Assembly: GCA_903833215.1 (NCBI GenBank)
Contig: CAILEM010000072.1
Coordinates: 1-64,000, forward strand
Source of the DNA: an uncultured Armatimonadota bacterium
GTDB lineage: Bacteria > Armatimonadota > Fimbriimonadia > Fimbriimonadales > Fimbriimonadaceae
Direction of reading: 5' to 3'
Length of the DNA stretch: 64,000 nt
The notes under the pieces are model-generated. The model made no database searches. It was given only the letters and a program-made list of their open reading frames with translations, and was not told the DNA's origin. Position numbers and translations under genes: made by a program. Below are positions 40,797 through 49,112 of the stretch, piece by piece (within the stretch, counting starts at the first letter, position 1; every line of letters begins with the position of its first letter).

Positions 40797-41879
40797 ATGT
40801 CACCCATCAAATCAGTAACCCTCGCCGGGCTTATGCTCGCCTCATTGTCAGCGTTTTCACAAGCGAATCAGACCCCGATTCGAGTTGTCGTGGACGGCGA
40901 ATCGATCTACTTTTCAGATCAGCAACCAGCCGAAAGCAACGGTCGCGTTCTTGTACCGCTTCGTGGCGTTTTTGAGAAACTGGGTGCCAACGTAGACTGG
41001 GATCCATCAACTCAGACGATTACGGCGCAAAAGAACCGCACGCGGGTTCGACTTTCCATTGGTCAGCTTGATGCATCCGTCGATAACCGTCCCGTGCATA
41101 TGGATGTTCCGGCAATCTTGGTTGGCGGAACGACAATGGTTCCCCTTCGGTTTGTGAGCGAAGCACTAGGAGCCTATGTCACCTGGAACGCTACTTCGCA
41201 CGAAGTCGATATTCGGAAGTCAACCGACTTCAATCTGCCGCGGGAGCGGGACGGAGACCGCCAACGGGTTGACACCCCTCCAACACGCGTCATTCCCGTT
41301 CAACCCCGACGAGACCGCCCTCAACTCAGCAGCGTTCCCGCTGATACGGTTATTCCATTCGAACTCAACACGCGCCTATCATCGCGAGTTGCTCAGAGGG
41401 GAGACCAGTTTACAACGACGCTGATGACAGATGGCACTCGCCACTACTATGATCTGCCTGCTGGCACCAAAGCTTTCGGTCATGTGAACTTTGTTCGAGC
41501 CCGAGACCGGCAGAATCCGGGCATTATCGAACTCCAATTCGACTATATGATTCTTCCCAACGGGCGGAAGGTCAACCTGTTCGGAAACTTAGTGGGACTT
41601 GATGATGCAAGCGTTCGCCGCTTGCCCAATGGAGCAATCATTGCCAGAGGCAATGAGCGCCATGACCACGTTATGTTCTCGGGCTCGGGAGACGGCCTCG
41701 GTTTGGTGTTCGGCTTCAAGGAGCAGAAGGGCGGAATTGAGATAGATCTCGGCCGTCTCGTCGAAGGCGCACTTAGGAACAAGCCCCCACGTACTGACGT
41801 ACGAGATGTCGAACTTCGCCCTGGCACTCAGCTTGGATTCAGACTCTACAAGGACATCGCTATCCCGCGACTCCGCTAA
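40797..41879 (+). CDS. Secreted protein with copper amine oxidase-like N-terminal domain
   Basis: A 360-aa exported protein (signal ending near SAFSQA). Residues ~25-140 are the copper amine oxidase N-domain (stalk) module with two halves: VLVPLRGVFEKLGANVDWDP and MVPLRFVSEALGAYVTWNAT. This domain is a wall- or envelope-associated binding module and is not an oxidase by itself. The C-terminal half (~180-360) is beta-rich, with RLSSRVAQRGDQFTTTL and YDLPAGTKAFGHVNFVRARD, and resembles periplasmic conjugation/TrbI-like barrels; this comparison is weak. Single gene. Confidence 0.8.
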   Translation: MSPIKSVTLAGLMLASLSAFSQANQTPIRVVVDGESIYFSDQQPAESNGRVLVPLRGVFEKLGANVDWDPSTQTITAQKNRTRVRLSIGQLDASVDNRPVHMDVPAILVGGTTMVPLRFVSEALGAYVTWNATSHEVDIRKSTDFNLPRERDGDRQRVDTPPTRVIPVQPRRDRPQLSSVPADTVIPFELNTRLSSRVAQRGDQFTTTLMTDGTRHYYDLPAGTKAFGHVNFVRARDRQNPGIIELQFDYMILPNGRKVNLFGNLVGLDDASVRRLPNGAIIARGNERHDHVMFSGSGDGLGLVFGFKEQKGGIEIDLGRLVEGALRNKPPRTDVRDVELRPGTQLGFRLYKDIAIPRLR

Positions 41880-41886
41880 ATCCAAC

Positions 41887-42525
41887 TCAAGGCAGACGGT
41901 CGCTGATCCAATCACGAACGTCTGCCAAGCTTTGCTCGCTAATTTCGTGAGCCATCGGATATTCCTTATATTCGACTGGCCATCCCATAGATTCCAATTT
42001 TTCCCGCATGTACCTAGAACCCTGAACAGGAAGCACCCCATCACTCGTCCCGTGCTGAATCAAGATGGGTAACGCCTTGGTAGCGGTAAGCAATTCTTGA
42101 GGTAAAAAGTCTGGCAACAGCCGACCACTCATTAGGAGAATTCCGGAAACAAGCTCTGGCTCCGCCAAAGCCACTCCTAAGCTCATGATTGCTCCTTGGC
42201 TGAATCCACCAAGCAATATCTGGGAGGGTTCAAACCCTAGCGCCTCCGGTAGTAAGCGAAGCGACTCAATCAAGATTTCGCGACTTGCCTGAACCTGTTC
42301 AGCATCAACTCGTATTCCGTCAGCTTCCCACTGAATCTCAAACCAAGCGTAACCTCCGTTTCCATATTCAATCGGAGCCTGAATGCAGACAATCAAGAGT
42401 CTTGGGTCCAATTCAGGAGCCAATCCCATGAGGTCATGCTCATTCGACCCCAACCCGTGAAGTAGCACGAGGACAGGAGGCTGGTCCGTTGGAGCGAGGG
42501 GCTGGCGAACGATGGCACTGAGCAT
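41887..42525 (-). CDS. Phospholipase/carboxylesterase family alpha/beta hydrolase
   Basis: Cytoplasmic serine esterase (212 aa). The family start VLVLLHGLGSNEHDLMGLAP supplies the oxyanion hole. The nucleophile is in LGGFSQGAIMSLGVAL, the aspartate in GTSDGVLPVQ and the histidine in YPMAHEIS. This matches the YpfH/carboxylesterase 2 group (short-chain esters, acyl-protein thioesterase-like). It converges on the preceding gene with 7 bases between. Confidence 0.9.
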   Translation of the reverse strand: MLSAIVRQPLAPTDQPPVLVLLHGLGSNEHDLMGLAPELDPRLLIVCIQAPIEYGNGGYAWFEIQWEADGIRVDAEQVQASREILIESLRLLPEALGFEPSQILLGGFSQGAIMSLGVALAEPELVSGILLMSGRLLPDFLPQELLTATKALPILIQHGTSDGVLPVQGSRYMREKLESMGWPVEYKEYPMAHEISEQSLADVRDWISDRLP

Positions 42526-42621
42526 TGAGACGTAGTTTATTCCTGATTGTCTTGGTTGGGATGAAGGATTTTCTCAATTCGCTTTCCTAGATTGGGTTGG
42601 AACGGGTTAAGATGATGGGTC

Positions 42622-43890
42622 ATGAAGGCTGCCCCTCCAAATATCCAGATCTACGGGATCACGATTTTGGCCGTGATTGCACTAGGGACTGCGTTTCAAA
42701 GTACGAAAAACGCTTTCAAGGCATCGGAAGATCGCGTCTTCAGTTTCGTGCCAAAAGTTCAAGTTGATGTGCTCCAACAGGAGGCAGCAGAGACGGGCAA
42801 AGAAATACACGTGTCAGACAATGGGCAGGAGATCCTTAACTACAAATGTCGACCGACCGATGCTGCGATTGCCGTCCTCTCTGTGAGGAGCAAAGATACC
42901 GGCGAGGCTATCGCACCTCATTTCGTAAGCGCAACGGATCCAGAGGGGCATCAGTACCTTGCCAGCATTCGGTCCACGGGAAAGGTCAGCCTCCTGAGTC
43001 TGCAGACTGGTTTTGGAGTTCGCCCCAGTTCTGTTTCAGTGAAGCTACTCATGGGGCCGATCAATTCGGCTGAAGCGCAATCCACGATCACGCTTACAAA
43101 GATCGCGGAACCTCATCGCCTTCTATCGCCTCCTTTAGGCAAAATGGCGGAGGATGCGGCAAAAATCGCAACGGCGACCTTTCACCATGACCTCAAAACC
43201 CTTAAAGTCGAATCAACAGAACAACTGCTGCCCAATCAGGCGATTCTGCCGAAACTCCTCGAAACGTCCTATGGTGCTGGCCTGAGACTAAGGGCTGGAC
43301 AACCCTATGTCAGCATGATGTTCCCCGCCGATTCAGGCAAAGACCTCGATGCCGTGAAAGTGCAACTTGATAGAGTTGAATATAGCGAACAAGAAACTGA
43401 GTTGATCTACAAGAACGCGATTGTGAAGACCCAGGATGGAGTCCGATATATCGAATTCCCCGATCGGGAGCGTATTGGGGCCTTTCCGGGTTATGAAGCT
43501 TGGGTCAGTTCTTCACGACCACCTCCAGGGAGGGGATTGCTTGTCAAGAACACCGGAAACCGGGGCACGATATCTATCCGTGCAAGGCCGATCATCAGCG
43601 CAAAGAAGAAGAGAGAATCGGGATTCTCAGCGCCGCCCATCTTCAATTTGGTGAGCGTGTCGCCGCGGCCCGAAACGATGGGCTTTGGTTCCGTTCGCGT
43701 GGAACTCTTTGGTCCAATGGCCAACGGCTCATTCAGCAACGGATTTATTGACGCCATCACCGCAGACGGTCCCTTGAACACAAAGACGCCTCAAAATATC
43801 CCTGAATTGAAGGTTGTGATTCGAGTGCGAACGCCAAAGCTGGTGTCAAGTCGCACGGTGGTCTTGCCTGTGAAGCACGCGATGAACTAG
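42622..43890 (+). CDS. Uncharacterised membrane-anchored protein
   Basis: A 422-aa protein with one N-terminal hydrophobic segment (IYGITILAVIALGTAF) and a long extracytoplasmic part. The body is beta-rich: an opening domain (YKCRPTDAAIAVLSVRSKD) and a C-terminal half with FSAPPIFNLVSVSPRPETMG and VVIRVRTPKLVSSRTVVLPV. No catalytic motif or known domain is recognised. It could be an envelope structural or binding protein. It is followed by an inverted repeat that overlaps the end of the convergent gene. Confidence 0.65.
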   Translation: MKAAPPNIQIYGITILAVIALGTAFQSTKNAFKASEDRVFSFVPKVQVDVLQQEAAETGKEIHVSDNGQEILNYKCRPTDAAIAVLSVRSKDTGEAIAPHFVSATDPEGHQYLASIRSTGKVSLLSLQTGFGVRPSSVSVKLLMGPINSAEAQSTITLTKIAEPHRLLSPPLGKMAEDAAKIATATFHHDLKTLKVESTEQLLPNQAILPKLLETSYGAGLRLRAGQPYVSMMFPADSGKDLDAVKVQLDRVEYSEQETELIYKNAIVKTQDGVRYIEFPDRERIGAFPGYEAWVSSSRPPPGRGLLVKNTGNRGTISIRARPIISAKKKRESGFSAPPIFNLVSVSPRPETMGFGSVRVELFGPMANGSFSNGFIDAITADGPLNTKTPQNIPELKVVIRVRTPKLVSSRTVVLPVKHAMN

Positions 43891-43892
43891 CT

Positions 43893-43928
43893 GGAGCTAC
43901 ATGGCATAGGGTCGATTCATGTAGCTCC
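43893..43928. terminator. Inverted repeat at the convergent gene ends
   Basis: GGAGCTACATG (43893-43903) and CATGTAGCTCC (43918-43928) form a perfect 11-bp stem with a 14-base loop. It lies just after the plus-strand stop and includes the last codons of the minus-strand gene. Likely a bidirectional terminator; no clear T run. Confidence 0.5.
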
Positions 43929-44298
43929 GGACGTGTGCCCCCGAGTATTTGTCAAGAATTGTCCATGCTCGACTTTCGTCAACGTCACCAGAGGGCAATG
44001 TGGCACCCAACACCGCACCTCCGAACTGAATCGTATGTTCGTAGCGAGCAACTAACTCACTATCAATCCCCTGCGTCTTCAAGTAACGGGTCACAGCCGT
44101 CTTTGCCGCATCCGGACCGCTCCCACTTCCGATTCCCATCACTGATTTTGCCAACGGCCCACTTCCATCGACTTTCCCAAAAGTGGGACCATGCACCACG
44201 CTTAAGTCACCGTGATTGAGTCCGTGATCCAAAAGTGCCGCCGCAGCCTTACCTGCCAACTTACAGTCGCCAAAACACGCGTAGACCGTCGTTCTCAT
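43897..44298 (-). CDS. Small stress-protein-like protein
   Basis: A 133-aa protein starting MRTTVYACFGDCKLAGKAAA (frame open to 44328, but the extra 10 residues look foreign). The pattern of an opening strand, then KAAAALLDHGLNHGDLSVVH, a Gly-rich stretch (GIGSGSGPDAA) and a C-terminal region resembles the general-stress/YflT-like proteins with a two-strand, helix core. Identity is tentative. The 117-base spacer to the GH127 gene holds nothing else I can name. Confidence 0.55.
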   Translation of the reverse strand: MRTTVYACFGDCKLAGKAAAALLDHGLNHGDLSVVHGPTFGKVDGSGPLAKSVMGIGSGSGPDAAKTAVTRYLKTQGIDSELVARYEHTIQFGGAVLGATLPSGDVDESRAWTILDKYSGAHVRSYMNRPYAM

Positions 44299-44444
44299 CG
44301 TCTTGATCCCCTTCTCGGGCCGTACCACAATGGGTAACGTCCCCTCGCCGTAACGAATGGCGGGCGGGCCGAAGAAAATGTTCCGATGAATGGCAAATCG
44401 CCTGAGGAAAAATTCCCCACTCTCACTAAGCCTAAACGCTTAGC

Positions 44445-46364
44445 TCACATCTGCCTTACCCAGACCTGCATGTCCGTAGGACCTCGATTGCACCAAGCGT
44501 AATATGGAATGAATTTCGCTTTCGACTCAATCATTTCGGTACTCCCGACCGGCGAATAGAGTTCGTCAAATGCGATTTCCTTAATGGAAAGACCTTCCAC
44601 CATCAGAGTATTCACGCCTTCAAGCAGCTTTTCCTTTTGCACGATCACGGGCGCTTCAACGTCGGCTGAGAACAGTTGTGGTGCACAGCCGAAATCGGTA
44701 CGTTCAAGTGCGTAAACAAGTGGGCCGTTGCACAATGCCGCTCGTCCAAGGTTGTCCTTTACGCGTGGATCAGCTTCAACCCAATTCGGTTCCATACAGA
44801 GGTCGATCGTTAGGGTGTCGCCTTCAGTCCATGTGCGGTCAAACACTGCGTAGCCGCCCTCGTAATCAGCTGGTTCTTCTGCCGTCGGCAGATCGATCTC
44901 CATCTCAGAAGACCAAGCCGGAATGCGAAGCAGTAGTTTGAATTGCACGGGCTTCTTGGGCGAGATCGTGAGTTTGTATTTGCCCGACCAAGGATAATCC
45001 GACTCGATCTTCAGCTGGACAGGGACGCCATTAAAAGTCGCCTGCGCTTCGCAAGCAATCGGAATATGTACGTAAAATGCGTCGGAGGATACGCCGTAGG
45101 CATAGTTACTAACCGAGCCAATAAGGCGCGCAATGTTTGGCGGACAACAAGCACAGGTGAACCACGGCGTTCTCTCGTGCGTCCCCCGACTTTCAAGTGG
45201 GTTGGTGTAGAAGTAGTGATCTCCAGATAACGAGATTCCACTGAGAGCCCCATTAAATAGGGCACGCTCGATGACATCAACGAAATCGCCATCTCCAGTC
45301 ATCTCCAACATCTTGTGTCCCCAGAAAACAAGACCGCAGGAGGCGCACGTTTCGGCGTAAGCTGACAAGTTGGGGAGATCGAAGTCTGCGGTAAATCCTT
45401 CGTTTGAACTGCTGGGCCCAATACCGGCCGTCACATACATCCGCCGACCGGTAAGGTTGTTCCAGATCCTTAGCAGCGCTTGTTCAAGAGCAGTGTCGTC
45501 TTTGTCGTCACCCAATTCTGCGGCAGCAATGTACAAGTACATCGCCCTCACTGCGTGGCCGACGATCTCGGTGTGTTCTCTTATCGGCAGATGATCTTGA
45601 GCATACTGGCCGTCATATCTTCCTTGTTTTGTCAGCAACGAGCCAGTGCGGGGCCACAACGCTACCGACTCTGGATCTTGAAGCTCTGCCTCAAAGGGGC
45701 TTGGGCTGTGGCCACGCTCCTCAACCATCCACCGCGCAAACTCGAGGTACTTTGAGTTCCCCGTAGCCCCAGAAAGGCGAATCAACGCCAATTCAATCTC
45801 TTCGTGGCCGCAATAACCACGCCTTTTTCCCGGTCCGAAGACGGACATGACGAGGTCTGCAAACCGAATGGAGACATCCAGCAATCGTCGATCACCCAGG
45901 CATTCAAAGACAGCCACACCTGCTTCGATGAGATGTCCACCACAGTACATCTCGTGCATCATATTGAGGTTTCGCCACTTCAGTGTCGGGTGGAGTAATT
46001 GAAAGAACGTATTGATGTATCCGTCTGACTGCTGTGCGCCCGTCACTGCTTCGATGACGGCATTTAGGCACTCGCGGACCTTAGGGTCATCCCGGATGGT
46101 TAAAGCATAAGCGCACGCTTCGGCGTACTTATAGGCATCGCTGTCGTTAAACCACAGCCCCTCAAAAGTGCCTTCTTCTTTTCCCGCGGCGCGATTGAAG
46201 TTGGCTATTCTGCCAGTGGCCACAAGTTGGTCGAATTGGGTCGGCAAAGTTACATCGATTAGAACGCGCTGCCATCGCCCCCAAAACGAATCGGTGATCT
46301 TTACGTCAGAAAGGGGCAAGCTGTGCATGCGGCGCTGGAGCGACATGCCGTGGAGTTTATCCAA
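44445..46364 (-). CDS. GH127 beta-L-arabinofuranosidase
   Basis: Retaining glycosidase of family GH127 (639 aa) that removes beta-linked L-arabinofuranose, probably cytoplasmic because no signal peptide is seen. Residues E338 and C340 (AYAETCASCGL) and C406-C407 (TCACCPPNIAR) match the zinc-thiolate active site of HypBA1, with Cys as nucleophile; both segments are intact. Other family stretches are GTFEGLWFNDSDAYKYAEA and QQSDGYINTFFQ. It is closer to characterised GH127 than the protein at 12149-14110. ATGs at residues 7 and 13 are possible starts. The downstream M50 gene starts 28 bases after its upstream end, in the same direction. Confidence 0.9.
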   Translation of the reverse strand: MDKLHGMSLQRRMHSLPLSDVKITDSFWGRWQRVLIDVTLPTQFDQLVATGRIANFNRAAGKEEGTFEGLWFNDSDAYKYAEACAYALTIRDDPKVRECLNAVIEAVTGAQQSDGYINTFFQLLHPTLKWRNLNMMHEMYCGGHLIEAGVAVFECLGDRRLLDVSIRFADLVMSVFGPGKRRGYCGHEEIELALIRLSGATGNSKYLEFARWMVEERGHSPSPFEAELQDPESVALWPRTGSLLTKQGRYDGQYAQDHLPIREHTEIVGHAVRAMYLYIAAAELGDDKDDTALEQALLRIWNNLTGRRMYVTAGIGPSSSNEGFTADFDLPNLSAYAETCASCGLVFWGHKMLEMTGDGDFVDVIERALFNGALSGISLSGDHYFYTNPLESRGTHERTPWFTCACCPPNIARLIGSVSNYAYGVSSDAFYVHIPIACEAQATFNGVPVQLKIESDYPWSGKYKLTISPKKPVQFKLLLRIPAWSSEMEIDLPTAEEPADYEGGYAVFDRTWTEGDTLTIDLCMEPNWVEADPRVKDNLGRAALCNGPLVYALERTDFGCAPQLFSADVEAPVIVQKEKLLEGVNTLMVEGLSIKEIAFDELYSPVGSTEMIESKAKFIPYYAWCNRGPTDMQVWVRQM

Positions 46365-46391
46365 GAATCGATGCTTGCCAGTCGCGTTCTG

Positions 46392-47102
46392 TCAAGAACC
46401 TCGCTTCGAAGTCTTTGGCGCGGGCTTCCAACTCAACTTGAGGCTCCAAGCAACCATGACGAGGCTGAAAACAGCCCACCCCAGTGCCCAGATGAGCGAC
46501 GGAATTCCAGTGTTACTTTGCAGAATACTGGCGTCGGAATGCACCTCCGTCTCCGCACTGATCTTCACCAATGTAAAAAGGGACTGGAACGAGTTCAAGC
46601 ACTGTTGGAGGCCAAGAAACTGACATGAGAACATTAGCCAGCCTTGTTTGAGGAACATTGACATCAGGGCAAGGGCACAAATCCAACCTGCTCCCGAGAT
46701 TTCACCAACGACATCCCCACGCACCCAAACAACCATTGAGAAAGTGAGCAAGACAGCCAAGGTTGCCAGCATCGATCGAGCCGATTTCTCAGATCGGCCG
46801 AAGTACAGCATCGCTGCACCGAACACGGTTGCCCCCAAGTATCCTGCTGAGGCGACGATCAGGATATTTCCGCCAACGATGGGTGTCACGCCACCACCAT
46901 TTGCGTTCACCAAGATCTTCTCCACGTCGGCTCCGGTTGCCTGCGCGGTTAGGGCGTGACTAAGTTCGTGGAGATGCGTGTTGAGATACAGGACGGGAAG
47001 TAGCAGTTGCCGAAGGATCGGTACCAAGAAACCGGCCAAAGTGGCAAAACCGGCCACGAGCAGGGTGGTTTGATGGGGTCGGATCTTGATGTTCGACTTC
47101 AT
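46392..47102 (-). CDS. M50-type membrane metallopeptidase
   Basis: Polytopic membrane protein (236 aa, about 6 helices) with the zinc motif HELSH (~44-48) in NTHLHELSHALTAQATGADV, followed by a GGNILIVASAGYLGATVFG segment. This is the M50B-like layout, with the protease site at a membrane helix end. The characteristic second zinc ligand motif is not clear, so activity is probable rather than certain. Possible roles are site-2-type cleavage of anti-sigma factors or membrane protein processing. The gene upstream in the direction of transcription is the Nfu-type gene, which is divergent. Confidence 0.75.
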   Translation of the reverse strand: MKSNIKIRPHQTTLLVAGFATLAGFLVPILRQLLLPVLYLNTHLHELSHALTAQATGADVEKILVNANGGGVTPIVGGNILIVASAGYLGATVFGAAMLYFGRSEKSARSMLATLAVLLTFSMVVWVRGDVVGEISGAGWICALALMSMFLKQGWLMFSCQFLGLQQCLNSFQSLFTLVKISAETEVHSDASILQSNTGIPSLIWALGWAVFSLVMVAWSLKLSWKPAPKTSKRGS

Positions 47103-47274
47103 AACTGCGTTCCTGAATTCATACGGAGGGCCGATTCATTTCGGTACAGGTTGTAAGGCCAACAACGAAATTTCCGGCTGAGAATCATCAGAAAGCGATG
47201 GACATCGGCGAATTTCAGTAGCAAGATTGAGATAAGGAAGCGTAATTTAGCGTAGTCATCTTTGAAAAGGTTTT

Positions 47275-47556
47275 ATGTCCATCATTCGCAACCTGTTCCG
47301 AAAGCCTGACCTTGATCCTAGCGAGATGGGTCCCCTCTTTGAGCAAGTGAAGGCAGCGATGGAGAATGTGCAGGCCTATGCACGGTCTCATGGCGGTGAA
47401 ATCCGGCTTCTTGGGGTTTCAGACGAAGGTGACGTCAAGATCAAGTTGCACGGCGCGTGCCAAGGATGCCCAATGTCTGCCCTCACCCTGAAGCACGGCA
47501 TTGAACTCCACCTCAAGGAGCTTGTCCCTGGAGTAAGAAAGATCGTTCAGATGTGA
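47275..47556 (+). CDS. NifU C-terminal domain (Nfu-type) iron-sulfur protein
   Basis: A 93-aa stand-alone Nfu domain that carries or transfers 4Fe-4S clusters. The core reads YARSHGGEIRLLGVSDEGDV, then KLHGACQGCPMSALTLKHGI with the C-x-x-C cluster ligands. The N-terminal 15 residues are extra and charged. Function as an Fe-S carrier is known for the family. Its TGA stop abuts the stop of the opposing gene to give TGATCA. Confidence 0.9.
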   Translation: MSIIRNLFRKPDLDPSEMGPLFEQVKAAMENVQAYARSHGGEIRLLGVSDEGDVKIKLHGACQGCPMSALTLKHGIELHLKELVPGVRKIVQM

Positions 47557-48096
47557 TCAGTTATGGAGATACGGAGTCCACTTCGTGCTGGGGACGTGCG
47601 TACAGTCTGAAATCCTCGAAAGAAAGAAACCTAACGAGTCGCCAAACTCAGAAACGCTGAGCGTCGCTTTTGGCATGGTTGCGAGGGGCCCAAAGTTGCC
47701 CACAAACCCCACTTCAATGAGCGTGATAAGACTTGATTTCGTCTGCGGGTTCTCAGCAACCACTCGTGCCGTATCAACGGACGCCTTACGAGGGGTCATC
47801 GTAAAAGAGGGTTCAGCAGCCCGGTAAAGCCTCGATAGTTCCGCGACGACTTGAGCCTTTGTCACTGCGGAGCCAGAACTCTTGCTTATGCCCCCAGAAG
47901 ACACACTTACGTGAAGCACGGTCTTGAATAAGCCTCGAATTCGCGCGAATGTCGCCTCGGCTTCCGCCTGGGTCACCGGTGCGGTGCTAACCACCGGCTT
48001 GGCATGTGGAGTCCGTTTCGGTTTACCATCATCCTGCGCCTGGCAAATCGCCAGACAACCCAATACGGTAACGACCAAGCAAGTGAGAGTCTTCAT
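47557..48096 (-). CDS. Secreted protein of unknown function
   Basis: A 179-aa protein with a signal peptide (LTCLVVTVLGCLAICQAQ). The mature part begins with a Lys/Pro-rich stretch, then a helical region (AEAEATFARIRGLFKTVLHV) and a beta-containing region with SSLITLIEVGFVGNFGPLAT. Not recognised. Its start overlaps the end of mreB by 4 bases (mreB stop at 48093), so it is translated from the same message as murA-mreB. Confidence 0.65.
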   Translation of the reverse strand: MKTLTCLVVTVLGCLAICQAQDDGKPKRTPHAKPVVSTAPVTQAEAEATFARIRGLFKTVLHVSVSSGGISKSSGSAVTKAQVVAELSRLYRAAEPSFTMTPRKASVDTARVVAENPQTKSSLITLIEVGFVGNFGPLATMPKATLSVSEFGDSLGFFLSRISDCTHVPSTKWTPYLHN

Positions 48097-49112
48097 ATTG
48101 TGCTAACGGCGCCGCTCTGTCGAATCGCACCTAACTCCTCAAGAGCCCGACCCGTTCCGATTGCTACGCAGTGTAAAGCATTATCCGCCACTCGAACAGG
48201 AATATCGGTGACGCTTTGAAGCAATCGATCAAGTCCACGTAAAAGCGCGCCTCCACCAGTCAGTGTGATTCCCCGCTCGATGACATCGCTACCAAGTTCT
48301 GGAGGCGTCTCTTCGAGGACTGAGCAGAGCTTTTCTGCGATTTGTCGAACGGGTTCGCTCAAGGCTTCTCGAATCTCTTCGCTTGAAATTTCGACACTCT
48401 TCGGAAGTCCGGCGACAAGGTCTCGGCCCCGAATGTTCATCCTTAGCTCTTGAGCAAGGGGGTACGCCGAGCCAATCTTGATCTTGATCTCTTCCGCAGT
48501 TGGATCGCCGATCATCAGGTTGTAGGCGTTTCGAATGTGGCGAATGATCGCCTCATCCAGTTTGTTGCCACCAACACGAAGACTTTGAGAAAGGACGATG
48601 CCACCGAGTGAAATAACGGCGATGTCGCTGGTACCTCCCCCGATATCCACGACCATATTTCCACCAGGTGTGGAAATCGGTAACCCGGCACCAATTGCAG
48701 CTGCCATTGGCTCTTCAATGGTCATTGCGTTGCCGGCCCCAGCTTCCTTGGCCGCCTGAATGACCGCACGCCTTTCAACGTTGGTTACGCCGCTAGGGAC
48801 GCAAACTAAAGTCGTCGGCTTAAATCGAATCGGAAACTTGCCACCACACGTTTTCTGGATGATGTACTCAAGCATTTTGAGCGTTGTCGTGTAGTCGGCA
48901 ATGACTCCATCCTTGAGAGGACGAATGGCTGTGATATTCCCAGGTGTACGCCCGAGCATATCACGAGCCTCGTTTCCAACGGCGAGAACTTTTCCGTTAT
49001 TGGTATTCACCGCGACGACAGTCGGTTCGGAGAGTACGATCCCACGCCCACGTCTGTAGACGAGGATGTTTGCAGTGCCGAGGTCAATACCAATTTCAGG
49101 AACAAACTTCAA
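48093..49112 (-). CDS. mreB: Rod shape-determining protein MreB
   Basis: Actin-like ATPase (339 aa) that forms filaments under the membrane and guides lateral wall growth. ATP-binding motifs: GIDLGTANILVYRRGRGIVL (phosphate 1), MVVDIGGGTSDIAVISLGGI (phosphate 2) and GITLTGGGALLRGLD (adenosine). The true start is the TTG at 49112, which overlaps the murA stop as TTGA. The frame is open to 49190, but the added 26 residues are antisense-like and lie inside murA. Placement directly after murA links wall precursor supply to cell shape. Confidence 0.95.
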   Translation of the reverse strand: MKFVPEIGIDLGTANILVYRRGRGIVLSEPTVVAVNTNNGKVLAVGNEARDMLGRTPGNITAIRPLKDGVIADYTTTLKMLEYIIQKTCGGKFPIRFKPTTLVCVPSGVTNVERRAVIQAAKEAGAGNAMTIEEPMAAAIGAGLPISTPGGNMVVDIGGGTSDIAVISLGGIVLSQSLRVGGNKLDEAIIRHIRNAYNLMIGDPTAEEIKIKIGSAYPLAQELRMNIRGRDLVAGLPKSVEISSEEIREALSEPVRQIAEKLCSVLEETPPELGSDVIERGITLTGGGALLRGLDRLLQSVTDIPVRVADNALHCVAIGTGRALEELGAIRQSGAVSTI

